DNA of 64,000 bases. It comes from Sphingomonas limnosediminicola. GTDB taxonomy: Bacteria > Pseudomonadota > Alphaproteobacteria > Sphingomonadales > Sphingomonadaceae. The stretch is taken from assembly GCF_039537965.1 (NCBI RefSeq), contig NZ_BAABBM010000001.1:2145501-2209500 (forward strand), read 5' to 3'. Shown here in pieces: positions 9,988-19,069 of the stretch. The notes below the pieces were generated by a model that worked only from the letters and a program-made list of their open reading frames with translations, did no database searches and was not told where the DNA came from. A program made the translations under genes and the position numbers. The first letter of the stretch is position 1; every line of letters starts with the position of its first letter.

Positions 9988-10007
9988 TTGACAAAGTGAA
10001 CGTTCAC
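9988..10007 (+). promoter_or_regulatory. Promoter -35 box and LacI-type operator before TonB receptor
   Basis: A TTGACA hexamer at 9988–9993 is followed directly by GTGAACGTTCAC at 9996–10007, a perfect 12-base palindrome with the central CG step typical of LacI-family operators. The palindrome would lie in the promoter spacer, about 50 bases before the receptor start, so a bound repressor would block polymerase. No clear -10 box is visible at the expected distance (the best is a weak A/T-containing stretch near 10010). The LacI-family gene at 17971, at the end of this gene run, is the natural candidate for binding. Confidence 0.6.
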
Positions 10008-10058
10008 AATCATTCAGTCAGGTGAATCGTGAGTTTCGATTCTGAGGGGGAATTATCA

Positions 10059-13000
10059 ATGTCATTCGGTCCGGCGCGCGCGTCGCTTAGCCTTCTTGTG
10101 GGGGCATCGGTCATTGCTCTAGCGGCGCCGCAAGCCGCTGCCGCGCAATCCACCCCTGCACAGGATGATACGACGGCCGCCGCGAATTCGCCTGCGCCCA
10201 ATACCGCGCCGGTGACGAGCGACCCGAAAGATAGCATTGTCATTACCGGCATCCGCGCCTCGCTGCGCCAGTCGATGGACATCAAGAAGAATGCCATCGG
10301 CGTTGTCGATGCCATCTCCGCGGAGGAGATGGGCAAGTTCCCCGACACCAACCTTGCAGAATCGCTTCAACGCATCACCGGCGTGTCGATCGACCGTCAG
10401 AACGGTGAAGGCTCGAAGGTCACCGTTCGCGGCTTCGGCCCCGAGTTCAATCTCGTGCTCCTCAACGGCCGTCAAATGCCCGCGACCGGTCTTGGCGATT
10501 GCTGCAGCGCACCGGCATCGCGGAGCTTCGACTTTGCAAACATCGCATCCGAAGGCATCGCCTCGGTCGAGGTTTACAAGTCGGGTCGCGCAAGCCTGCC
10601 AACCGGCGGCATCGGCGCGACGATCAACATCAAGACTCCTCGGCCACTCGACCGTCCCGGAATGCGCGGAAGCATCTCGGCGAAAGCAGTCGCCGACCAT
10701 ACGTTTGACGGCCACAAGATTGCGCCCGAAGTCTCCGGCATCTTCAGTGATACCTTTGCTGACAACCGTATCGGCATCCTGGTCACTGGTTCGTACCAGC
10801 GTCGCAAGGCCAGCCTCGCGCAGTTCACTGCCGGGTGGCGTGAAGGTTACCTCGGAAATGAGTCCAACTGGGGCTCGCTCGCAGTGCCGCCGGACCCACG
10901 CGCCGCCAACATCATCAATCGTCCCGGGCCTGACGATGTCTACCAGGTGACGCAGAACGCTGGCTACGACTTCACCAACATCGATCGCGAGCGCATCAAC
11001 GGTCAGGCCGTCCTGCAGGCTCGCCCGTTTGATTCGCTGACAGCCACGGTTGATTACACCTACTCGCAGAACACGATTGACGCGCGGACCAACAGCATCG
11101 GCGTCTGGTTTAATCACAACGACACCAGCAGTTCCTGGACCGACGGCCCCGCTGCGGGCCCGCTGTTCTATTCGGAGCACTTTGCCCAAAGCGAAAACAA
11201 GGACCTCGCGATTACCGGCGCCGTTGCCAAGAACCGGTCAATCAACCATTCGCTGGGCGGGAACCTGTCGTGGCACGGCCTGGGCGGTCTCCGCCTCGAG
11301 CTGGACGCTCATCACTCCACGGCGGAGAGCAAGCCAACGTCGCCTTACGGCAGCAACATCGCCGTTGGCACCGCAATCTATGGCGTGCAATCTCAGACGG
11401 TCGATTTCACGCACGACATGCCGGTCATCTCGGTCAACATGTATCCGGGGTCGGAAATCACAGCGAGCAACATCCGGCCCGCGGGCAACGCGTTCCGCAA
11501 CGCCTACATGCGCGACCGCATCAACGAGGTGGCGTTCAGGGGCGGCTACGATTTCGACACCTCGTTCATCAACAGCATCGACTTCGGTGTTACGCTTACC
11601 GACAATAAGGTGCGGTCGGCTTACGGCTTCATCCAAAACGATACGTGGGGCGGTACGCTTTCCGCCGCGGATACGCCGGACGACCTGTTTCATATCACGC
11701 CCACGTCGCCCGATCTGTCGGGGATGTCGGGTTCACACGATCCCGCCCTCATCCCTAACTATTTCCAGATCGATACGACGGGCCTGATTGGGGTTCTTGA
11801 AGATCGGCTGGGAATTTGCAGCGCGCCGGCGTCGGGTCACTCGCTGCCGGGCACTTGTCTTGCCAAGTTCCAGGTCGATCGCCGGATCCAGGAGAAGACG
11901 TTTGCGCCCTATTTGCAGACCCTTCACATCTTCAATTTCTTTAATAACCCGTCGCACCTGCGGTTAGGCCTTCGCTACGAGAAGACCAAGGTCGACTCCT
12001 CGGCACTTGTCCCGGTTCCGATTTCGACGACCTGGCGAATTGGCGGCAACGAAATTGGCATCGGGTACGGGGACGCCAGCACGTTCACGACGCTCAAAGG
12101 CGAATATCACAACTGGCTGCCTGCGGTGGACTTCGACGTCACGCCGATTCGCAACTTCAAGCTTCGCGCATCTTACAGCCACACGATCACGCGCGCGGAT
12201 TATGCGAGCTTGCAGGGCGGCCTGACGGTTAACTCACCAGCACGTCCGGACGGCGGTGGAACGGGCAGCAGCGGCAACCCCGGCTTGCTCCCCTACAAGT
12301 CAAAGAATATCGATCTGTCCGCCGAATGGTATTACGGACCGTCGAGCTACATTTCGGCCGGCTACTTCCACAAGACGGTTAGCAACTTCATCGGCACCAC
12401 GACGTCGCAGGTGCCGCTGTTCGACTTGACCAATCCGGCTCATGGCGCAGCTTACAATGCTGCGATTGCGGCCCTCGGTGCAAGCGCGACTGCTGCGCAG
12501 ATCGGCGCTTACATCCAGGCTAATTACCCCCAACTGTACACCACCGTCGGGAGCGATCCGGCGATCCTGGGAGCACCGGGCGATCCGCAGCTCGTCTTTA
12601 CGGTTGGCGCACCCACTAACAGCGACCAAGTCGCGCACTTGCATGGCTTCGAGTTCGCGCTCCAGCACAGTTTCTGGAATACCGGCTTCGGCACCATTCT
12701 TAACTACACGATCGTGAAGAGCGACACGCACTACAACAACGCGCTCCGCTACACGGTGACGCAGTTCGCCGTGACAGGTGTCAGCGACAGCGCCAATGCG
12801 GTGTTCTACTATGACAAGAACGGCATTCAGGGCCGCGTCGCCTACAATTGGCGCGGCGGCTACCTGTCGGGCTACGGCCTCGACCCGTTCTACGTCGATC
12901 CGTACGGTCAGGTGGACGCGAGCGCGAGTTGGGAGTTCCGGAAGGGCTTCACCGTCTTCGCCGAAGGCATCAACATCACCAACGCGGATCGCCGCGGGCA

Positions 13001-13079
13001 CATGCGGAACAATAAGACGGTGTTCTTCGCCGCTCCGGGTTACGCACGTTACGCCCTTGGCTTGCGAGTCGGCTTCTAG
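10059..13079 (+). CDS. TonB-dependent receptor, oligosaccharide uptake type
   Basis: Outer-membrane receptor of about 1006 residues. The start ATG 10059 is preceded by GAGGGGG at 10044–10050 and gives a signal peptide ending in AAAAQ; a GTG at 10029 is in frame but less suitable. After a Pro/Thr-rich linker come DSIVITGIRASL, then the plug domain with MGKFPDTNLAESLQRITGVS and TVRGFGPEFNLVLLNGRQM, and a long barrel ending in LGLRVGF with terminal Phe. This subclass dominates carbohydrate-uptake loci of Caulobacter, Xanthomonas and sphingomonads, and no SusD partner is present. It is the first gene after the LacI operator and probably heads an operon running to 20254. Glucan oligosaccharides are the inferred ligand. 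Confidence 0.93.
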   Translation: MSFGPARASLSLLVGASVIALAAPQAAAAQSTPAQDDTTAAANSPAPNTAPVTSDPKDSIVITGIRASLRQSMDIKKNAIGVVDAISAEEMGKFPDTNLAESLQRITGVSIDRQNGEGSKVTVRGFGPEFNLVLLNGRQMPATGLGDCCSAPASRSFDFANIASEGIASVEVYKSGRASLPTGGIGATINIKTPRPLDRPGMRGSISAKAVADHTFDGHKIAPEVSGIFSDTFADNRIGILVTGSYQRRKASLAQFTAGWREGYLGNESNWGSLAVPPDPRAANIINRPGPDDVYQVTQNAGYDFTNIDRERINGQAVLQARPFDSLTATVDYTYSQNTIDARTNSIGVWFNHNDTSSSWTDGPAAGPLFYSEHFAQSENKDLAITGAVAKNRSINHSLGGNLSWHGLGGLRLELDAHHSTAESKPTSPYGSNIAVGTAIYGVQSQTVDFTHDMPVISVNMYPGSEITASNIRPAGNAFRNAYMRDRINEVAFRGGYDFDTSFINSIDFGVTLTDNKVRSAYGFIQNDTWGGTLSAADTPDDLFHITPTSPDLSGMSGSHDPALIPNYFQIDTTGLIGVLEDRLGICSAPASGHSLPGTCLAKFQVDRRIQEKTFAPYLQTLHIFNFFNNPSHLRLGLRYEKTKVDSSALVPVPISTTWRIGGNEIGIGYGDASTFTTLKGEYHNWLPAVDFDVTPIRNFKLRASYSHTITRADYASLQGGLTVNSPARPDGGGTGSSGNPGLLPYKSKNIDLSAEWYYGPSSYISAGYFHKTVSNFIGTTTSQVPLFDLTNPAHGAAYNAAIAALGASATAAQIGAYIQANYPQLYTTVGSDPAILGAPGDPQLVFTVGAPTNSDQVAHLHGFEFALQHSFWNTGFGTILNYTIVKSDTHYNNALRYTVTQFAVTGVSDSANAVFYYDKNGIQGRVAYNWRGGYLSGYGLDPFYVDPYGQVDASASWEFRKGFTVFAEGINITNADRRGHMRNNKTVFFAAPGYARYALGLRVGF

Positions 13080-13184
13080 GACCAGGCGCGGCTTGCGTCG
13101 CTCGTGCGGCGTGCCAGACTGGTCCTCGCTCCTCGACGGGGCAGCTGGCAAGAGCAACGCCTTGGTTCGGGAAGTCCGATCGTC

Positions 13185-14729
13185 ATGGTCAGGTCGATAC
13201 AGCGCATCGTTATCGCCGGCGGTGGAACCGCGGGCTGGCTAGCTGCATGCCGGATTGCTGCCTGGGCGATGGCCGAAGCCAGACCGATCGAGATCACGCT
13301 TGTTGAGTCACCGGACATCCCGACGGTGGGGGTCGGCGAAGGGACATGGCCGACGATGCGCGAAACGCTCGCCGAGATCGGCATCGACGAAGTGGATTTT
13401 CTGTCCGCGGCCGACGCGTCGTTCAAGCAGGGCTCGCGCTTCGATGGGTGGCGTGATGGAAGCGCTGAAGACCGGTATTTCCACCCGTTCACGGCGCCCA
13501 CGGGAACACGCGATCCGCGGCAGCTGCTAGCCTGCTGGAAGCAGGCGCCGGGGTCCTCGTTTGCAGGTTTGATGACTTCGCAGAACGCAGTCGCGGAGGC
13601 CAATCTCGCACCGCGCCAACGCACGATGCCGGCCTATGCCGGCGCGCTCAATTACGCCTACCACCTCGACGCAGGGAAGTTCGTCGACCTTCTCCGCCGC
13701 CATGCCGTCCAACGCCTTGGGGTAACGCACCTCAGCGATCGCATCGATGTCGTGGAAGGCGACGATGACGGCGGGATCAAAGCATTGCTCACGACTTCCG
13801 GCAAACGCATTGAAGGCGACCTCTTCATTGATTGCACAGGACACTCGGCACTGTTGATACAGGGGCATTGCCAGTCGGGTTGGGCCGACCGGTCGGACAT
13901 CCTTTTCAACGATCGCGCACTCGCGGCGCAGGTACCCGTTAGTCCGCAATCGCCAATCGCTTCTCAAACCGTTTCGACCGCCCACCGTTCGGGTTGGATC
14001 TGGGACATTGCGCTCCCCGGACGCAGGGGCATTGGCTGCGTCTATTCATCCAAGTTCCTAGTTGATTCCGAAGCTGAACAGATCCTCGATGACTATATCG
14101 CCTCGGCCCTTCCCGACGCCGACCCGGTTCAGCCGCGACGCCTCGTGTTTCCAACCGGTCACAGGACGGAGTTCTGGAAGAGCAATTGCGTGGCAGTGGG
14201 GCTTTCTGCGGGCTTCGTCGAACCGCTCGAGGCATCGGCGATCGTGCTCATCGAGCTGTCGCTAAGAGCCCTGATCGACAATTTCCCGGCAAGCCGCGCA
14301 ACGATGCCTCTGCTCGCGGAGCGCTTCAACCTCCTCTTCCTCGAGCGTTGGGATAGGATCGTCGAGTTCCTCAAACTGCATTACGTTCTCAGCGAACGCG
14401 ATGAGCCCTATTGGCGGGCGCATCGCAACCCGGCCAGCTTCCCCAGCAGACTCGCCGGGTTACTGGAACTATGGCGCGATCAGCCCCCATCGACCTACGA
14501 CCTGCCTTCCGTTGAGGAGATCTTCCCTGCCGCCAGCTATCAATATGTCTATTACGGAATGGGCGGGAAGCTTCCTGACGTACTTCCGGAGCCCTCGGCA
14601 GCGATGACGGCGCAGCTCGATCAGGTAGCGCAGCGCACGCGATCATTGCTCTCCGCACTGCCGACCAATCGCGCCTATCTCGATGCGACGAAGGTGGCCT
14701 CCCAACGAACCGTAGAGGAGCAGGCGTGA
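13185..14729 (+). CDS. Flavin-dependent tryptophan halogenase family protein (copy 2, variant motif)
   Basis: A 514-residue flavoprotein of the tryptophan halogenase family; ATG 13185 starts just before the FAD motif GGGTAGW (residues 12–18), although the frame is open back to a GTG at 13104. The expected catalytic lysine is K81 in [10 protein letters not shown], and the FVEPLEAS glutamate segment is present. The WxWxIP signature is altered to WIWDIALP, so the proline follows one position late, and the downstream HRTGNG of copies 1 and 3 reads GRRGIG. It is clearly more diverged than the other two copies. It lies 105 bases after the receptor and overlaps the SapC gene by four bases. Confidence 0.85.
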   Translation: MVRSIQRIVIAGGGTAGWLAACRIAAWAMAEARPIEITLVESPDIPTVGVGEGTWPTMRETLAEIGIDEVDFLSAADASFKQGSRFDGWRDGSAEDRYFHPFTAPTGTRDPRQLLACWKQAPGSSFAGLMTSQNAVAEANLAPRQRTMPAYAGALNYAYHLDAGKFVDLLRRHAVQRLGVTHLSDRIDVVEGDDDGGIKALLTTSGKRIEGDLFIDCTGHSALLIQGHCQSGWADRSDILFNDRALAAQVPVSPQSPIASQTVSTAHRSGWIWDIALPGRRGIGCVYSSKFLVDSEAEQILDDYIASALPDADPVQPRRLVFPTGHRTEFWKSNCVAVGLSAGFVEPLEASAIVLIELSLRALIDNFPASRATMPLLAERFNLLFLERWDRIVEFLKLHYVLSERDEPYWRAHRNPASFPSRLAGLLELWRDQPPSTYDLPSVEEIFPAASYQYVYYGMGGKLPDVLPEPSAAMTAQLDQVAQRTRSLLSALPTNRAYLDATKVASQRTVEEQA

Positions 14730-15445
14730 GCAGGCATGCAATTCTGACTCACGACGAGCACGCACAGCTTCGCGTGCGGACCGAGGCCGGCGCGGCACTT
14801 GGCGATGCCGTCATGGCTGCGTTCACAGTCCCGCTGGAGTTCCGCCGTATCCAGCACGACTTCCCAATTGTGTTCCGCCGCGACAACCAGACCGGACGCT
14901 TCTCGGCGCTCGCATTGCTGGGTTTCGAGAGCGGCGAGAACCTTTTCCTCGAAGGCGACCGCTGGGAGGCGGACTACAAGCCGCTTTCGCTCGCGATCCA
15001 GCCTTTTCTGGTCGGCCGCGCCGATGACGACCAAGCGCCAAGCCAGATTCATATCGACCTCGATCATCCGCGCATTGCGACGAACGGCGAAGGCATCCTC
15101 CTGTTCGACGCGGCCGGCCGCCCAACGCCTTACGTCGAGCGGATCGGCGATATGCTCGCCGAGCTGGACGAAGGTCATCGCACCAGTGAGAGCTTCTTCG
15201 CGGCGCTTGAGCGCTACGAACTGCTCGAACCCTTCTTCCTCGATGTCGAGCTGCGAAATGGCAGCAAGCACCGGATGGTCGGGTATCACATGATCAACGA
15301 GGACAAATTGCGGGCCCTCGAACCCGGTGCCGTCGCCGAGCTCCATACCGAGGGGCATTTGATGCCGATTTTCATGGCGCTGGCGTCGCTGTCGAACTTG
15401 TCGGTGCTCATCGAGCGAAAGAACCGCCGGAATGGCGATGGCTGA
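14726..15445 (+). CDS. SapC family protein
   Basis: A 239-residue soluble protein resembling the SapC family, which takes its name from an S-layer-associated gene but has no settled biochemical role. It starts at GTG in a GTGA overlap with copy 2 of the halogenase family and its 3' end overlaps the cupin gene by 14 bases, so the three are probably co-translated. No signal peptide or membrane segment is visible. The order halogenase–SapC–cupin–halogenase beside a TonB receptor recurs in related bacteria as far as I recall. Function unknown. Confidence 0.75.
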   Translation: MSRHAILTHDEHAQLRVRTEAGAALGDAVMAAFTVPLEFRRIQHDFPIVFRRDNQTGRFSALALLGFESGENLFLEGDRWEADYKPLSLAIQPFLVGRADDDQAPSQIHIDLDHPRIATNGEGILLFDAAGRPTPYVERIGDMLAELDEGHRTSESFFAALERYELLEPFFLDVELRNGSKHRMVGYHMINEDKLRALEPGAVAELHTEGHLMPIFMALASLSNLSVLIERKNRRNGDG

Positions 15446-16466
15446 AGCCGCAGTAAAACCCCCGGCGCTTCGCTCGGTAGAAGAGTTCGATCTCGATCCT
15501 ACGCATCTGGACGCGCGGCTGAAGGCATCGTCGACACCATTCGTGGCACGCGGCCTGGCAAAAAGCTGGCCACTCGTGAAGGCTGGATTGGACGGCGGCG
15601 GCGCCGATGCCCGCGCCTACTTGCTGCAGCACGCACGTGATCGGCGTTTCGAGGTCAATATCGGCACGCCGGGCGAAGGCGCGCGCCTGTTCTACGACCG
15701 CGAGATGGGGATGAACTTCCAGATGGGTCGCGCCGCGCTGTCGGACATCTTCTCGGGGATCGAGGCAAATCTCGACAAACCGGACGCACCAGCCGTCTAC
15801 CTCTCGTCGATCGAAATGCGGGCCTATTTCGACGGCCTCTACGAAGCGAATCACGCGGACTTGCCGGGCCGCGAGACCCGCGACAGCATCTGGATCGGCA
15901 CACGCACCCGCATCGCGCCGCACAACGATATTCCCGACAATCTTGCCGTGTGCGCCGTCGGTCGACGCCGCTTCACGCTTTTCGCACCTGAAGCCTTCGT
16001 CGATCTCTACCTCGGGCCACTGGAAAATACGCCGGCCGGACGGGCCGTCAGCATGGTCGATCTGGCCGACCCAGATTTCGCGAAATACCCCCGCTTCACA
16101 GAGGCGCTGGAATCAGCGCAGGTCGCGGAGCTCGAGCCCGGCGACGCCTTGTTCATCCCTTCGCTGTGGTACCACCACGTGGAGGCGCTCGATCCGTTCA
16201 ATGTTCTCATCAATCACTGGTGGCGGGAGACACCGCGCTTCTTGGGCGATCCGGAGCAGGCGCTGCTCCATGCGATCCTCGCGATCCGCGACCTCTCGCC
16301 CGAAGCACGCGAAAGGTGGAAGGCGCTGTTCGACCATTATGTCTTTTCGGGCGGCGCATCGGCTGCCGCGCATTTGCCGGAAGGTAAGCGCGGCATCCTC
16401 GACCCTCTGGACGCGGATAGCGCCGGGCGCCTGCGTGCCTTCCTGCTGCGGGCACTGTCGCAATGA
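15432..16466 (+). CDS. Cupin-8 / JmjC-like Fe(II) oxygenase-type protein
   Basis: A 344-residue cupin-like protein of the family that includes Fe(II)/2-oxoglutarate hydroxylases such as FIH and JmjC proteins. The metal-binding pattern is visible: HND in RIAPHNDIPDN and a distal His in SLWYHHVEAL, with GRRRFTLFAPE between them as in cupin-8 sheets. No export signal is seen, so it should act in the cytoplasm. It overlaps SapC upstream and the third halogenase homologue downstream (ATGA), which suggests a shared pathway, perhaps oxidation of the same unknown substrate. Enzymatic activity is inferred from motifs only. Confidence 0.8.
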   Translation: MAMAEAAVKPPALRSVEEFDLDPTHLDARLKASSTPFVARGLAKSWPLVKAGLDGGGADARAYLLQHARDRRFEVNIGTPGEGARLFYDREMGMNFQMGRAALSDIFSGIEANLDKPDAPAVYLSSIEMRAYFDGLYEANHADLPGRETRDSIWIGTRTRIAPHNDIPDNLAVCAVGRRRFTLFAPEAFVDLYLGPLENTPAGRAVSMVDLADPDFAKYPRFTEALESAQVAELEPGDALFIPSLWYHHVEALDPFNVLINHWWRETPRFLGDPEQALLHAILAIRDLSPEARERWKALFDHYVFSGGASAAAHLPEGKRGILDPLDADSAGRLRAFLLRALSQ

Positions 16467-17974
16467 GCGGCTGGCCACTCAGACGGATCGTAATAGCGGG
16501 CGGCGGCACTGCCGGCTGGATGGCCGCTGCGGCGTTTGCCAAGACGCTTGGCCGGTTCGCCGACATCACCCTGGTCGAATCCGACGCAATTGGGACCATC
16601 GGCGTCGGCGAAAGCACTATCCCGCCGATCCGTACTTTCAACAGCGTCCTCGGCATCGATGAAGCCGAATTCATGCGCGAGACCCAGGCCACGTTCAAAC
16701 TCGGCATCGAGTTCGACAATTGGGCCCACGAGGGCGATCGCTACTTCCACAGCTTTGGAACCACCGGAAAGGACCATTGGTCGGCCGGCTTCCAGCACTT
16801 CTGGTTGAACGGCCGCGAGCGCGGGCACGAGCAACCCTACGACGACTACTGCATCGAATTAAAGACGGCCTACGCCGGCAAGTTCGCGCATTTGCCCGAC
16901 AACGGTCTGAACTATGCCTATCAGCTCGACTCTACGCTCTACGCGCGGTTCCTGCGGCGGCTCGCGGAACGCGAAGGCGCCGTCCGCCAGGAAGGCAAAA
17001 TCGCATCCGTCGACAAGAACAACGACGGTTCGCGGATCGTCTCGCTGACGCTGGAGAGCGGTCAGCGGATCGAGGGCGACCTGTTCCTCGACTGCACCGG
17101 GTTCCGCGCCTTGCTGGTTGGCGCGCTCGGCGCAGAGTTCGAGGATTGGTCGCATTGGCTGCCGTGCGACCGCGCGATCGCCGTCCAGACTGAATCCGTC
17201 GGCCCGCCAGTCCCGTACACGCGCGCCATTGCGCATGACGCGGGCTGGCGTTGGCGCATTCCACTCCAGCATCGGACCGGCAACGGCATCGTCTATTGCG
17301 GCAAATATCTCGACGACGATGCGGCACTGCTGCGACTACTCGGCAGCCTTGAAGGACCGACGCGGACTAATCCAAACTTCCTCAGGTTCAAGGCCGGCGT
17401 CCGGACGCAGCAATGGGTCGGCAATTGCGTTGCGGTCGGGCTTTCGGGTGGCTTCATGGAGCCGCTTGAATCGACCAGCATTCACCTGATCCAGCGCGCG
17501 GTCTTGCGCCTGATTCGAATGCTTCCAATGGCGGAGGTCAGCGACCGCGATATTGCCGAGTTCAATGACCAGCACATGCAGGACATGCTGCAGGTCCGAG
17601 ACTTCCTGATCCTCCACTACAAAGCGACCGAGCGGCGCGACGGCCCGTTCTGGCAATATGTGAGCGGGATGGAGATCCCGGAATCACTCACGCAGAAGAT
17701 CGAGCTTTTCCGCGAGACCGGCCGCGTCTTCCGCCGCAATGAAGAGCTGTTCCAGGAGAATAGTTGGGTTCAGGTGATGATGGGCCAAGGCATCATGCCG
17801 CGGGCTTATCATCCGATCGCCGCTAAGCTCACCGACGAAGAACTTAACCGTTTCCTCTCGGGCATCCGGGACGGAATCTTGCGCACCGTCGCGACGCTTC
17901 CGCCCCACGGCGTCTATGTTGCTCAATATTGCGGCGAGCGCATTCCCGCCGCTGCCGGCCAGTCGACCGCATGA
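16463..17974 (+). CDS. Flavin-dependent tryptophan halogenase family protein (copy 3)
   Basis: A 503-residue halogenase-family flavoprotein, closely similar to copy 1 along its length: shared blocks include [25 protein letters not shown] (WxWxIP intact), [14 protein letters not shown] and GQGIMPRAYHP. FAD motif GGGTAGW is at residues 13–19 and the candidate catalytic lysine is K79 in ATFKLGIEF. The similarity to copy 1 suggests duplication within the locus, with copy 2 an older paralogue. Both its start and its stop are in four-base ATGA overlaps (with the cupin gene and with lacI). The natural substrate is unknown. Confidence 0.9.
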   Translation: MSGWPLRRIVIAGGGTAGWMAAAAFAKTLGRFADITLVESDAIGTIGVGESTIPPIRTFNSVLGIDEAEFMRETQATFKLGIEFDNWAHEGDRYFHSFGTTGKDHWSAGFQHFWLNGRERGHEQPYDDYCIELKTAYAGKFAHLPDNGLNYAYQLDSTLYARFLRRLAEREGAVRQEGKIASVDKNNDGSRIVSLTLESGQRIEGDLFLDCTGFRALLVGALGAEFEDWSHWLPCDRAIAVQTESVGPPVPYTRAIAHDAGWRWRIPLQHRTGNGIVYCGKYLDDDAALLRLLGSLEGPTRTNPNFLRFKAGVRTQQWVGNCVAVGLSGGFMEPLESTSIHLIQRAVLRLIRMLPMAEVSDRDIAEFNDQHMQDMLQVRDFLILHYKATERRDGPFWQYVSGMEIPESLTQKIELFRETGRVFRRNEELFQENSWVQVMMGQGIMPRAYHPIAAKLTDEELNRFLSGIRDGILRTVATLPPHGVYVAQYCGERIPAAAGQSTA

Positions 17975-19059
17975 CGCCCAAGGGGGGGCAGACAAGTACA
18001 CTGGCCGGTCGACGCCGCCAGCAGGTGACGATCCGGCATGTCGCGGCAGACGCGGGCGTCAGTCTGCAAACCGTCAGCCGCGTAATCAACAACGCGCCCA
18101 ACGTACGGCCCGAGGTCAAGCAGCGCGTGCAGTCCTCGATCGACAAGCTCGGCTACGTGCCGTCGATCGCTGCGCAGCGACTGAGCGGGTCGCGCTCCTA
18201 CCTCATCCTGGCGCTTAACGACCGCGACCGCACCATCGCCGACTGGCGCGAACGGCAGGGCGCCGACTGGGTCGACCAGATGCTGCTCGGCGGCATGCTG
18301 AAGGTCGCGGAATATGGCTACCGTCTAATGTTCGAGCTGGTCGACACGCACGATGACCATGTGGAACGTGAGCTTCGGGCGACGCTCGCTGCGCTCCAGC
18401 CGGACGGTGTGATCCTGACTCCGCCGCACTCGGAAAATGTCCAGATCACCAGCCTGCTGCAGGAAGTCGGCATCGCCTTTGCGCGCATTGGGTCGGTTCA
18501 GCCCGGTGCGGGCGTCGCTTTGTCGATGGACGAGGAGGAGGCCGCCGCTATGGCGACCCGCCATCTCGCGGATCTCGGACACAAAAGGATCGGCTTCATT
18601 TCAGGGGCGCCCGAATATTCGCTAAGCAACCGGCGCGTCAGCGGCTGGCAAGGCGAGATGAAGCGCCGCGGGCTGGCCGTCAAAGGCATGTTGGCGAAAG
18701 GCGATTTCAGTTTCGAATCCGGCGTGTCCGCCACCAAAGCCCTGCTCGACCTCAAGGAGCCGGTGACGGCGATTATCGCCAGCAACGACCGCATGGCCCT
18801 TGGTGCTCTCGCCGTGGCGCACGAGCGCGGCCTGGAAATTCCTTCCAACCTTTCGCTTCTGAGCTTCGATAACACGCCCGTCGTCCGGTTTACCGGCCCA
18901 CCCTTGACCGCCGTGGACCAGCCGGTTGCCGATCTTGCCGCGCTTGCGGTGGAAATGATCATCCGCGTGTTGCGCAAGCAGGAAATTCCGCACCAGCCGC
19001 TTATCGTAGAAGCCGGTCTCGTCAAACGTTCATCGACCGCGCCGCCACGTGCAGCCTAA
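17971..19059 (+). CDS. LacI family transcriptional regulator
   Basis: A 362-residue LacI/GalR regulator. The DNA-binding helix-turn-helix spans about residues 19–45 (VTIRHVAADAGVSLQTVSRV), followed by the hinge helix near KLGYVPS and a periplasmic-binding-protein-like effector domain of about 290 residues. ATG 17971 is chosen because it forms an ATGA overlap with the preceding stop and fits the family N-terminus. It probably represses the locus through the GTGAACGTTCAC palindrome at 9996–10007 and is released by a glucan-derived sugar. Effector identity is not visible from sequence. Confidence 0.92.
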   Translation: MTPKGGQTSTLAGRRRQQVTIRHVAADAGVSLQTVSRVINNAPNVRPEVKQRVQSSIDKLGYVPSIAAQRLSGSRSYLILALNDRDRTIADWRERQGADWVDQMLLGGMLKVAEYGYRLMFELVDTHDDHVERELRATLAALQPDGVILTPPHSENVQITSLLQEVGIAFARIGSVQPGAGVALSMDEEEAAAMATRHLADLGHKRIGFISGAPEYSLSNRRVSGWQGEMKRRGLAVKGMLAKGDFSFESGVSATKALLDLKEPVTAIIASNDRMALGALAVAHERGLEIPSNLSLLSFDNTPVVRFTGPPLTAVDQPVADLAALAVEMIIRVLRKQEIPHQPLIVEAGLVKRSSTAPPRAA

Positions 19060-19069
19060 TCAGGCGCCC

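Larger units (their letters stand above)
9532..10058. other. Intergenic gap between the two halves of the glucan locus
   Basis: This 527-base stretch contains no convincing gene. From left to right it holds a short relic of an efflux-protein C-terminus (minus strand, 9535–9594), a copy of a dispersed repeat (9592–9630), about 350 bases in which I see no coding sequence or strong hairpin, and a promoter/operator region (9988–10007) directly before the second TonB receptor. The relic and the repeat suggest that the two halves of the locus were joined by recombination. Confidence 0.6.
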
